From the NCBI RefSeq assembly GCF_031432315.1, contig NZ_JAVKGO010000022.1, positions 1 through 13,032 of the forward strand: 13,032 nucleotides of DNA, given 5' to 3'. The notes under the pieces are model-generated. The model did no database searches, had not been told where the DNA came from, and saw nothing but the letters and a program-made list of their open reading frames with translations. This document shows, piece by piece, positions 1 through 6,221 of this stretch (positions are counted from its first letter, which is position 1; each line of letters starts with the position of its first letter). Source of the stretch: Serpentinicella sp031432315. GTDB lineage: Bacteria; Bacillota; Clostridia; Peptostreptococcales; Natronincolaceae. Both the position numbers and the translations under genes were made by a program.

Positions 1-50
1 TACTAAAATAGGCTCTAATGTAATAATGGAGCGAGATTAAATATAATCCC

Positions 51-73
51 ACCCCAACTATTGACAAAGAGCC
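51..73. mobile_element. Possible terminal inverted repeat of an ISL3-family insertion sequence
   Basis: Read on the minus strand, this stretch begins GGCTCTTTGTCAATAGTTGG. That closely matches the GGCTCTTTGTCAA-type ends I remember for ISL3-family elements. A GGCTCT also occurs in opposite orientation at 11-16, followed by weakly similar bases, so 11-73 might be a tiny remnant bounded by imperfect inverted repeats. Alternatively the body of an element lies left of the window and ends at base 73. The bases after 73 are A-rich, in keeping with AT-rich target preference. A short plus-strand frame ends at TAA 38-40 and could be the tail of an upstream gene. No transposase is visible, and the family call rests on recalled end sequences. 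Confidence 0.35.
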
Positions 74-75
74 AA

Positions 76-112
76 AAAACAAAAACTGTCCGTAGTAGAC
101 AGTTTTTTGTTT
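76..112. terminator. Bidirectional intrinsic terminator
   Basis: A perfect 10-bp stem (81-90 with 98-107) encloses a 7-base loop. It is flanked by an A-run on the left and a T-run on the right, so it can terminate transcription from either direction. On the minus strand it lies about 115 bases after the lipoprotein stop codon. On the plus strand it would close whatever gene enters from the left of the window. Confidence 0.75.
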
Positions 113-222
113 AACTATATTTTTATTCTTTCCAAAAGTTGGGTAAAAATAAAATAATCATCGTAAATAATTTCAATCTACCGAATAACATTAATAAAGA
201 AAGGAATAGTGTATCGGCTAAT

Positions 223-738
223 TTATAATTTTGACCACCATCGGTCACTCCATTCAGTATAATTCATTCCAGTGATTTCTTCTAAGGTTTTCCCTTCAAG
301 TGAGTAAAAACCACCAAGAAGAATGTCATCAGATACATGTAAAGAGTACCCTCCGATAATCTTACCTTCGCATACCATAACTGTGACACTTGTTGTTTCA
401 TTTTTAATGTATTCATCATGATCTAATGGATGATTTTTTACAATAAATTTATATTCCTCTATTGTTTTATTGAAATAATCACTAGGTTCAATTTCTTGAA
501 TCATCCAAATTTTCGCGTATGGTCCTATTGCTTCAGGTAACAAAAGTTCTTTCTCTAAAACATACTCTTCAGTCTTACCCTCTTCTAGAACTATATTGTA
601 TCCTTTATCCAATAGATAATTTGAAATTTTTTCTGATATAGTAATATCTTCTATAGCATCACTGTTACTGGACGTATTACAACCAGTAATTAAAATCGAA
701 GTTACTATGAAGCAAATAACAAAAATACTTCGTCTCAA
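223..738 (-). CDS. Small lipoprotein of unknown function
   Basis: The product is about 171 residues, with an Arg-Arg n-region, a hydrophobic segment and an ITGC lipobox. The acylated Cys would be residue 20, followed by a Ser/Asn-rich linker. It should therefore be lipid-anchored on the outer face of the membrane. The mature part is acidic, mixed alpha/beta in appearance, with no catalytic motif I recognise; it ends in a Trp-rich tail (WSDRWW). The start is TTG at 738. An in-frame ATG at 759 gives a longer frame, but the only Shine-Dalgarno site, AGGAGG at 748-753, would then lie inside the coding region. From TTG the spacing is 9 bases and the signal peptide has a normal layout. It follows the surface-protein remnant at 767-1120 closely and may share its transcript. 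The lipoprotein assignment is strong; the function is unknown. Confidence 0.8.
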   Translation of the reverse strand: MRRSIFVICFIVTSILITGCNTSSNSDAIEDITISEKISNYLLDKGYNIVLEEGKTEEYVLEKELLLPEAIGPYAKIWMIQEIEPSDYFNKTIEEYKFIVKNHPLDHDEYIKNETTSVTVMVCEGKIIGGYSLHVSDDILLGGFYSLEGKTLEEITGMNYTEWSDRWWSKL

Positions 739-747
739 AAAACAACA

Positions 748-753
748 CCTCCT
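748..753 (-). promoter_or_regulatory. Shine-Dalgarno site that sets the lipoprotein start
   Basis: AGGAGG (with a following T) lies 9 bases upstream of the TTG at 738 and 4 bases downstream of the in-frame ATG at 757-759. Its position makes the ATG an unlikely initiator and supports the TTG. Confidence 0.75.
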
Positions 754-766
754 ATACATTTAACTA

Positions 767-1120
767 CTAAAATCCACTATAACTAGACCTATTCTTAATA
801 TCTTTACGTAAAGAGAGCACCAATGATGCTAGTAAAATACCTCCTATGATGTTAATTACTAACTTAACATTTGTTTTTGGAACCTGCTCTTCAGCACCTC
901 CCCCAGATAACAAAATGTTTTCAGATTGCACTTCTTCTTTTCCCTGAATTCCAGGTCTAACTATAGTTTCAAAAATAAATTCTGAATTATGAATATTATT
1001 AATTTCTAATTTTGAATTTGGATCCACAACCATACTATATTCGTTGTTATTAACATTTCCAACTAGAACGCCTTTTCCCAGGAAACTTTTAGTTATATTT
1101 ATATATATTAAGTGCCACAA
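767..1120 (-). pseudogene. N-terminally truncated surface-protein remnant with a sortase-like C-terminal signal
   Basis: The frame encodes up to 117 residues. It has no credible beginning: the only upstream initiator is a TTG at 1120 inside the end of selO, without a Shine-Dalgarno site, and the internal ATG also lacks one. There is no signal peptide. The C-terminus has three parts in order: VPKTN at residues 80-84, about 20 hydrophobic residues (85-104), and a basic tail starting RKDIKNR. This is the layout of a cell-wall sorting signal, with a pentapeptide resembling LPXTG or NPQTN variants. The preceding region looks like a linker and the end of a beta-rich extracellular domain. The simplest reading is the 3' end of a wall-anchored or membrane-anchored protein whose 5' part was lost next to selO. 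A genuine small membrane protein cannot be excluded. Confidence 0.45.
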
Positions 1121-2574
1121 TATGTTCTGTAAGGAAGATTGGATGATGGTGGTGTTGCGTAATCGCCTTGGTTACAAGAATGATTGTAAGGTTCTGAAAG
1201 GACATTAAGAAGTGCTTTCAAAATACTATAATCCCCTTCTTCAGCAGCTTTTAGTGCTTGTTCAACTTTATGATTTCTAGGAATAACTGCAGGATTGTTT
1301 ATACGCATCAATTCCTGAGAAGCATCTTTCGTTTCATTTTGTCTGTGAATCCTATCTTGCCATTTTTTATACCAATCTTTAAACTCGGCTGAATTAAATA
1401 ACTTTGTATCATTACTCTTTTCAAAGGTTAAAGCTACAAAGGTATTTGTGTAATCTGCACTATATTTTTCCATTATAGCAAGTATTTCCTCAATGAGCAA
1501 CTCATCCTGTTGTCCTTCGTCACTAATTATTCCCAACTTTGCTTTCATCCCACGAAGCCATTTTTGATGGTACACTACATCAAATTGTTCAATAGCATTC
1601 TCTGCCTGTTTTATTGCTTTTGCTTGATCATCATTTAATAAGGGTAAAATACTTTCTGCAAAACGTACAATATTCCATTTTGCTATAAATGGCTGATTGC
1701 CATAAGCATACCTTCCTTGCCGGTCTATAGAGCTAAATACAGTTTGTTGATCATATTTATCTATAAAAGCACAAGGACCATAATCAATGGTTTCACCACT
1801 TATGGCCATATTGTCTGTATTCATCACTCCATGAACAAAACCAATCAATTGCCACTTTGCAATTAAAGTAGCTTGTCTATTAATAACTTCTTTTAGTAAA
1901 TTTAGGTGCTTGTTCTGTGTCTTTTCTATTTCTGGAAAATGCCTTTGTATTGTATAATCTGCTAATGCTCGTAATTCCTCAACTGTTCCCCAACTGGAAG
2001 CATATTGAAAAGTACCTACACGGATGTGACTACTAGCTATACGGGTTAAAATTGCTCCGGTTTGCTCTTTTTCTCTCATTACTGATTCTCCAGTTGTTAC
2101 AACAGCTAAGCTGCGGGTTGTTGGAATGCCAAGGGCATACATTGCCTCACTGATAACATACTCTCGAAGCATTGGACCAAGAACTGCTCGGCCATCCCCA
2201 CCTCTAGAGTACTGTGTTCTCCCAGATCCTTTCAGTTGAATGTCCACCTTTTTTCCTTCAGGAGTTATCTGCTCGCCAATTAATATAGCTCTACCATCTC
2301 CTAACATTGTAAAGTGCCCGAATTGATGCCCTGCATATGCTTGTGCTAAGGGTTTAGCACCTTCAGGAATGCTATTTCCTGCAAAAACCGATATACTATC
2401 CTCACTTCGTAATAGCTGTGCATCTAATCCCAAAGATTCAGCTAAACAATCGTTTAAAATAACTAATTTAGGGTTGCGTACCGGTGTTGGATCCTGACTT
2501 GAAAAAAACAACTTCGGGAGCCCTGCATAACTATTATTAAAATTCCACCCAATTTCTCTTGTATTATTTATCAT
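1108..2574 (-). CDS. selO: SelO/YdiU family protein adenylyltransferase (AMPylase)
   Basis: The 488-residue product is a full-length SelO pseudokinase-fold enzyme; E. coli YdiU is of similar length. Family knowledge says these enzymes transfer AMP from ATP to Ser, Thr or Tyr of target proteins and help with redox stress. Visible motifs are GDGRA (92-96), KGSGRT (115-120, with the likely nucleotide-binding Lys115), YSRGGDGRA (122-130), HGVMNTDN (248-255) and DYGP (264-267). Asp254, Asn255 and Asp264 match the expected catalytic and metal-binding residues. The protein ends YRTYCGT, with Cys486 third from the end, where animal SelO carries selenocysteine. The ATG at 2574 has AAAGGAG 5 bases upstream; a longer frame from 2619 has no such site. 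No clear promoter is seen, and a hairpin at 2610-2638 separates it from the channel gene upstream. Its stop overlaps the remnant downstream. Confidence 0.95.
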   Translation of the reverse strand: MINNTREIGWNFNNSYAGLPKLFFSSQDPTPVRNPKLVILNDCLAESLGLDAQLLRSEDSISVFAGNSIPEGAKPLAQAYAGHQFGHFTMLGDGRAILIGEQITPEGKKVDIQLKGSGRTQYSRGGDGRAVLGPMLREYVISEAMYALGIPTTRSLAVVTTGESVMREKEQTGAILTRIASSHIRVGTFQYASSWGTVEELRALADYTIQRHFPEIEKTQNKHLNLLKEVINRQATLIAKWQLIGFVHGVMNTDNMAISGETIDYGPCAFIDKYDQQTVFSSIDRQGRYAYGNQPFIAKWNIVRFAESILPLLNDDQAKAIKQAENAIEQFDVVYHQKWLRGMKAKLGIISDEGQQDELLIEEILAIMEKYSADYTNTFVALTFEKSNDTKLFNSAEFKDWYKKWQDRIHRQNETKDASQELMRINNPAVIPRNHKVEQALKAAEEGDYSILKALLNVLSEPYNHSCNQGDYATPPSSNLPYRTYCGT

Positions 2575-2609
2575 TTTATCTCCTTTTATATATTTGTATT
2601 TTATAAAAT

Positions 2610-2638
2610 AAAAACACATAGAACGTCTATGTATTTTT
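2610..2638 (-). terminator. Weak intrinsic terminator or attenuator between the channel gene and selO
   Basis: An A/T-rich hairpin with arms 2610-2622 and 2626-2638 has one mismatch and a 3-base loop, and is followed on the minus strand by a T-rich run. It lies about 70 bases after the channel stop and only about 24 bases before the selO Shine-Dalgarno site. Because no convincing selO promoter follows it, partial read-through from the channel gene is possible. Confidence 0.5.
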
Positions 2639-2706
2639 ATTATTTGTTTCTATATTTAAATAATGCACTTTGTCTTTTATCATTTAGAATTATCGAACCA
2701 CAAAAA

Positions 2707-3756
2707 CTACTGGTTCTCTTTTAAGCGATTTATAGGATCCCTTTTTCCACTGTCACAGGCAATTTGCCTGAGCTTATTAACTTGATCCTCTTGGCCTAAC
2801 ACAATCATTGCATCACCAGAATCTAAAATTTCATCATAACTAGGATTCAATCTTGGTGTACTCTCACCTTTTTTCTGAACTGCTAGTACGATAAGTCCTG
2901 TACGTTCGGGAATTTTAGCTTCCTTTAAACTTTGTCCTTTTAATTTAGAAGTATCACAAATTAGTACATCTTCTAAATCTAAAATAACATCTCCAGCGTG
3001 GGTGATAATATCTAAAAAAGATATAACAGCAGGGCGAATTACAAAGGAAGCCATGCGCATACCCCCAATTTCATTAGGAGAAATAGTATTGTTGGCACCG
3101 GCTTTTTTTAGTTTTTCTCTAGAATTAACTTCTACCGCCCGGGAAACAATATATAGATTTTCGTTCATCTGTCTTGCCGTGAGCACTGTAAAAACATTTA
3201 AAGCATCCTCAGGAAGTGCTGAAACTAAACCTTTAGCCTCTTTTATTCTAGCTTTCTTCAGTGCCTCTTCATGAGTTCCGTCGCCATGAATTACTAATAT
3301 GCCTCGTTCTAGTAATTCATTAACCACTTTTTCTTTTTCTTCGATCACTACGAAGTCAACTTTACTTTTTTCAAATTGGCTTATGACACTTTGCCCGGTT
3401 TCACCAGCACCGCATAATATGTAATGATTTTTAAGTTCTGCTATTTGCTTTTCCATTTTACGCCTCCTCCATGTTTCTTTAAATGCGCCTTCAATAAAGA
3501 ATGTAACGACTCGTGTAAAGGAATAACCCACAGTACCTAACCCCATAAAAATAATAATCATTGAAAAGATTTTGGCTGCATCAGTCATTTCTCCCACTTC
3601 TGTATATCCTACTGTTGATATCGTGATAACCGTCATGTATAACGCATCGATTACGCTTACATCAAGCAACCGCATATAACCAACGGTGCCAATTGTTAAA
3701 ATACCTAAAACAATTGATACAACAATTTTTAGATTTTTGTATTCTTTAAATATCAT
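2707..3756 (-). CDS. Two-TM potassium channel with a cytoplasmic RCK (TrkA-N/TrkA-C) domain
   Basis: The 349-residue product is a complete MthK-like K+ channel subunit. TM1 is at about 10-29, the pore loop carries the selectivity filter TVGYTE (48-53), and TM2 is at about 62-85. A basic linker then leads to an RCK N-lobe with the Rossmann motif GAGETG (116-121), an acidic residue ending the second strand (near Glu139) and HGDGT (157-161). A TrkA-C-like ligand-binding lobe spans about 260-333. Such channels tetramerise in the membrane and are gated by ligands bound to the RCK ring. The ligand (Ca2+, nucleotide or c-di-AMP) cannot be told from sequence. The start is ATG 3756, 6 bases after GGGGTG. 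A GTG at 3765 in frame overlaps that ribosome site and is less likely. An extended -10 promoter lies just upstream. Confidence 0.93.
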   Translation of the reverse strand: MIFKEYKNLKIVVSIVLGILTIGTVGYMRLLDVSVIDALYMTVITISTVGYTEVGEMTDAAKIFSMIIIFMGLGTVGYSFTRVVTFFIEGAFKETWRRRKMEKQIAELKNHYILCGAGETGQSVISQFEKSKVDFVVIEEKEKVVNELLERGILVIHGDGTHEEALKKARIKEAKGLVSALPEDALNVFTVLTARQMNENLYIVSRAVEVNSREKLKKAGANNTISPNEIGGMRMASFVIRPAVISFLDIITHAGDVILDLEDVLICDTSKLKGQSLKEAKIPERTGLIVLAVQKKGESTPRLNPSYDEILDSGDAMIVLGQEDQVNKLRQIACDSGKRDPINRLKENQ

Positions 3757-3762
3757 AATATT

Positions 3763-3768
3763 CACCCC
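3763..3768 (-). promoter_or_regulatory. Shine-Dalgarno site that sets the channel start
   Basis: GGGGTG lies 6 bases before ATG 3756. The in-frame GTG codon at 3763-3765 is part of this site, so the ATG is the preferred start. Confidence 0.6.
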
Positions 3769-3780
3769 ATTATTATTCCA

Positions 3781-3789
3781 ATTATAACA
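3781..3789 (-). promoter_or_regulatory. Extended -10 promoter for the potassium channel
   Basis: The minus strand reads TGTTATAAT, a consensus TATAAT with the extended TGn element. No good -35 is found at 16-18 bases. The predicted start of transcription is near 3774, giving a leader of about 18 bases before ATG 3756. Confidence 0.55.
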
Positions 3790-3907
3790 TACTCTTTTAG
3801 ACTGCTATTTAATAATATTTTTGATCTTGATTATTTTAATATTCCTACTTATTCAAATCACCTTCTTCTAATAACTAACATACAATATAAAGAAATAAAG
3901 AAAACTT

Positions 3908-4474
3908 ATGAAAGGAATGAATACTACAATGTATAATGTTTATCATCCTTATCCAAATCCTGGGCACTATAATCCGCCTATGCATAATCCTTATAGACCA
4001 TACCCATATCCTTACTGGAACAACCCACCTATGCAGCATCCAGGCTGGCAGCCACCTCATATACCGTTAAAGGACTATGGACCACACCCCTATGTCGTTA
4101 ATATTGAGCAAGCTACGAAGCAAAATACTAATTTTCGACTTGCTTTATGGACAGGAGAATATTTACAACTGACCTTGATGAGTATTCAATCCGGTGATGA
4201 TATTGGTTTAGAGGTTCATGAAGACCATGATCAATTTATCCGTATTGAACAAGGGCAAGGAATTGTAAGAATGGGTGACAGGAAAGATCATTTAGATTTT
4301 CAAGAAAGCGTTTATGATGACTATGCAATATTTATACCTGCTGGTAAATGGCACAACTTAATAAACACCGGCTGTACACCACTTAAACTGTACTCAATTT
4401 ATGCACCACCGGAGCACCCTCGTGGTACTGTTCATGAAACTAAGAAAGATGCTGAAGAAGATCACCACTGCTAA
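3908..4474 (+). CDS. Cupin-domain protein with a Tyr/Pro/His-rich N-terminal extension
   Basis: The product has up to 188 residues. Residues 8-60 are a low-complexity extension rich in Tyr, Pro, His, Asn and Trp, with runs such as RPYPYPYWNNPP. Residues about 75-168 form a single small-barrel cupin. Motif 1 runs GLEVHEDHDQFIRIEQGQG (100-118), with probable metal ligands His104, His107 or Asp108, and Glu114. Motif 2 is PAGKWHNLIN (144-153) with His149. The C-terminus is His/Cys-tipped (EEDHHC). Catalytic role and substrate are unknown; cupins of this kind range from isomerases to structural proteins. The extension recalls spore-coat proteins, which is inference only. Start choice is uncertain: ATG 3908 has a weak upstream site, and ATG 3929 (residue 8) has AAAGGA 12 bases upstream, slightly far. 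It is the only plus-strand gene, transcribed divergently from the channel gene. Confidence 0.85.
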   Translation: MKGMNTTMYNVYHPYPNPGHYNPPMHNPYRPYPYPYWNNPPMQHPGWQPPHIPLKDYGPHPYVVNIEQATKQNTNFRLALWTGEYLQLTLMSIQSGDDIGLEVHEDHDQFIRIEQGQGIVRMGDRKDHLDFQESVYDDYAIFIPAGKWHNLINTGCTPLKLYSIYAPPEHPRGTVHETKKDAEEDHHC

Positions 4475-4489
4475 CATTTATCACTTCTT

Positions 4490-4536
4490 AATAATTCAAT
4501 AGACACCCTAAGGAGTGTCTATTGAATTATTTTAAT
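4490..4536 (+). terminator. Intrinsic terminator after the cupin gene
   Basis: A perfect 17-bp stem (4490-4506 with 4515-4531) encloses an 8-base loop, starting 16 bases after the cupin stop, with a short T-rich tail. The stem is symmetrical, so it may also serve the convergent minus-strand gene at 4596-4889, which has no other obvious terminator. Confidence 0.8.
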
Positions 4537-4595
4537 GTATAGCCATACTGTTTCTAAAATCAAATAATTTACTTGACTTTTTATGACTTAATTTT

Positions 4596-4889
4596 TTATA
4601 TATATTCACGTCCATTTCTAAACTCATAATAGGCTTTAATTGCAGCTATAGATTTAGATTTTTGTTTGTTCATCCCATATGACTGATCAACCTTATTTAA
4701 TAAATGTACAGTCTCTTCATGACTGTTTACAATAACATCTAAGTCTACTTCAAAAACTCTTTCAACGCCTTTTGCCCACTTAATTATATCATTAATTGCG
4801 TTAAGCCCCAGTACTTTTCCTTCCGTATAATATTTACTGATGCCTTGCCCTTTTATTTTCAAAAATTCTTTAAATTCTGTTTGCGTCAC
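4596..4889 (-). CDS. Small helical protein resembling the core-binding half of a tyrosine recombinase
   Basis: The 97-residue product is predicted all-alpha, soluble and has no signal peptide. It opens FKEFLKIKGQGIS, continues through a helix containing RVFEVDLDVI (about 44-53), and ends with a helix carrying AAIKAYYEFRNGREY (about 82-96). This order resembles the SAM-like DNA-binding bundle found N-terminal to phage integrase catalytic domains and in some restriction-associated proteins. The catalytic Arg-His-Arg-Tyr domain is absent, so it cannot be an active recombinase. A small DNA-binding protein is a reasonable but unproven guess. GTG 4889 is the start, 9 bases after GAGGAG. The gene has its own promoter at 4934-4962 and appears monocistronic. 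Confidence 0.7.
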   Translation of the reverse strand: MTQTEFKEFLKIKGQGISKYYTEGKVLGLNAINDIIKWAKGVERVFEVDLDVIVNSHEETVHLLNKVDQSYGMNKQKSKSIAAIKAYYEFRNGREYI

Positions 4890-4933
4890 AATTGATCACT
4901 CCTCATCTCAGTTTTTAACAACTTGCTCAAATT

Positions 4934-4962
4934 ATTATATGAACTGATTTTTATGGTGTGAC
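4934..4962 (-). promoter_or_regulatory. SigA-type promoter for the 97-residue protein
   Basis: The minus strand shows GTCACA (4962-4957), a 17-base spacer and a perfect TATAAT (4939-4934). The predicted transcription start near 4927 gives a leader of about 38 bases before GTG 4889. Confidence 0.65.
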
Positions 4963-4989
4963 GATTAAGCACTTATTAAGTTGGCAAAC

Positions 4990-5033
4990 AAAAAAATCCG
5001 ATTAAGATGACTTTTTATCGTCACCCTAATCGG
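4990..5033 (-). terminator. Intrinsic terminator after the coiled-coil membrane protein gene
   Basis: Fourteen-base arms (4998-5011 and 5020-5033) flank an 8-base loop and are followed on the minus strand by seven Ts. Two positions are mismatched in plus-strand sense but form G-U pairs in the minus-strand transcript, which fixes the direction. It lies about 38 bases after the stop at 5072. Between stop and terminator, TATTACAG (5041-5048) and CTGTAATA (5064-5071) form a second, smaller inverted repeat. Confidence 0.85.
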
Positions 5034-5071
5034 TGTTTATTATTACAGCTTTAAATATCTGCCCTGTAATA

Positions 5072-5983
5072 TTATGGTAGGTTCATTTTTCTTTCTACTT
5101 CTATTCCCGTATCGTATTCAATCAGTATATAAGTATCATTAAAATCTTTTGCTGGTTCTAATGTTTTCTTACGGAATTCATGACCCCTTGTTATGTGTTC
5201 ATCGTTGTTATCAATTTTCCACTCCTCAACAACTTTTCCTGCTTTTCTTGTTTGAAATAAAACCTCAACAATTTTGTTTTCCGGGTTTGTTACATAATCT
5301 TCTATGAAAAACACATGAAATTTATTTGCGTTTGCATCGTAGTTAATGTCTACGTTTACAGTGCCAAATAGTTGATGGTTAATTTTATCTAGGTTAACTA
5401 CTCTACTTTCCATCGTTTGAACTGTATCTCCATCATTCACCGATATGTAGTAAGTTAAAGTTGAGTATTTCTCTTTTTCATAAGGAAAATTTTGTTTTTC
5501 GTCTATAACATGACTTTCCTTATTTTGATTCCCTCTTTTTTCTACTTTGCTAGTCATCATATAGATCATCGGCTCTACTTCAACTTCAACAGTTATTGTT
5601 GCATCGTAGTATCCATCAGCTTTTGTTGCAATGACTTTATTAAATTCACCAGTATCTCCTAATCGGTAATGCAGGGCAACCTCCGAACCTTTTTTGTATT
5701 CTCTTAAACGCCAACTTATGTTTATATCCGCTTCTCCATCTTTTACTTCTAAGAACTGTATCTCCCCAGTTGTCCATGGTCTTGCATCTTCTCTTATACT
5801 ATGAATACTTGTATCAACACTTGATATACGAGAACTTAATTGCTGAACTTGGTTTTGTAAACCTGATACTTGATTTTGTAAGCTCATTACTCGGTTATTT
5901 ACCTGTCTGGTGCTGTTCCAAAATAACCAGGACATCAAAATTAGCACTAGTAGCGCTATTAAAATTTTATTTTCATTTTTCAA
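5072..5983 (-). CDS. Membrane-anchored coiled-coil protein of unknown function
   Basis: The 303-residue product has a short charged N-terminus and one hydrophobic segment (about 7-22) without a lipobox or clear cleavage site. It is probably a signal anchor with the rest outside the cell. Residues about 27-63 are a regular heptad coiled coil containing the repeated unit LQNQV, suggesting a dimer or trimer stalk. The remainder (about 70-303) is polar, rich in beta-prone and charged residues, and looks like one or two extracellular beta domains. It contains no Cys, catalytic motif or wall-binding repeat that I recognise. TTG 5983 is the start, 7 bases after AGGAGG; the nearby ATG is in another frame and soon closed. 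It has a near-consensus promoter, a leader of about 90 bases and its own terminator, so it is a single-gene unit beside the ABC transporter module. Confidence 0.8.
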   Translation of the reverse strand: MKNENKILIALLVLILMSWLFWNSTRQVNNRVMSLQNQVSGLQNQVQQLSSRISSVDTSIHSIREDARPWTTGEIQFLEVKDGEADINISWRLREYKKGSEVALHYRLGDTGEFNKVIATKADGYYDATITVEVEVEPMIYMMTSKVEKRGNQNKESHVIDEKQNFPYEKEKYSTLTYYISVNDGDTVQTMESRVVNLDKINHQLFGTVNVDINYDANANKFHVFFIEDYVTNPENKIVEVLFQTRKAGKVVEEWKIDNNDEHITRGHEFRKKTLEPAKDFNDTYILIEYDTGIEVERKMNLP

Positions 5984-5990
5984 GTCGACC

Positions 5991-5996
5991 CCTCCT
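5991..5996 (-). promoter_or_regulatory. Shine-Dalgarno site that sets a TTG start
   Basis: A full AGGAGG lies 7 bases upstream of TTG 5983. This is ideal spacing and justifies the non-ATG start of the coiled-coil protein. Confidence 0.8.
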
Positions 5997-6081
5997 TAAG
6001 TATATTTAGACGATTAACATATGAAAAATGTTCCTTATTGCTACGTTTTTAAAAATACTATATAGCGTATGATACTTCTAA

Positions 6082-6110
6082 ATTATAGCTCTATTAATTA
6101 GTACTATCAA
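6082..6110 (-). promoter_or_regulatory. Near-consensus SigA-type promoter for the coiled-coil protein
   Basis: The minus strand reads TTGATA (6110-6105), a 17-base spacer, then TATAAT (6087-6082), one mismatch from the ideal promoter. The predicted start near 6075 leaves a leader of about 90 bases. The rest of the 240-base gap at 5984-6221 holds only this promoter, the leader and the terminator of the permease gene. Confidence 0.85.
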
Positions 6111-6144
6111 TAGAAGATATTGTGTAATTAAATATAAATTGAAT

Positions 6145-6181
6145 AAAAAAGATGACTTCTGTATACCAGAAATCATCTTTT
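6145..6181 (-). terminator. Intrinsic terminator of the ABC transporter transcript
   Basis: Fifteen-base arms (6147-6161 and 6167-6181) with a 5-base loop are followed by a T-run on the minus strand. The single non-Watson-Crick position becomes a G-U pair in minus-strand RNA. It lies 41 bases after the permease stop codon. Confidence 0.85.
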
Positions 6182-6221
6182 AAAAGTAGTATTGAAGTAT
6201 ATAACTTGTATTACTAATTTA

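Noticed and set aside
1108..1120. Selenocysteine insertion in SelO
   Set aside because: The C-terminal codon is TGT (Cys), not TGA, so no recoding is needed.
3002..3274. Plus-strand reading frame of 90 codons opposite the channel gene
   Set aside because: It lies wholly within the well-supported RCK coding region on the other strand, has no ribosome site, and its translation is a low-complexity antisense shadow.
3841..3907. Promoter for the cupin gene
   Set aside because: TACAAT and TATAAA-like words occur near 3881-3891, but no -35 of useful quality is found at proper spacing, so no call is made.
3875..4060. Minus-strand reading frame opposite the start of the cupin gene
   Set aside because: Its Arg/Ile/Trp repeats are the reverse of the Tyr/Pro/His-rich cupin extension, and there is no ribosome site or family match.
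4490..4531. 17-bp perfect inverted repeat as a miniature transposable element
   Set aside because: It has an 8-base loop, sits directly after a stop codon and has no internal sequence, so it is better explained as a terminator.
5041..5071. TATTACAG/CTGTAATA inverted repeat as a second operator of the response regulator
   Set aside because: The arms are separated by 15 bases rather than 4 and lie at the 3' end of a gene, so it does not fit the operator pattern and is more likely part of the transcript end.
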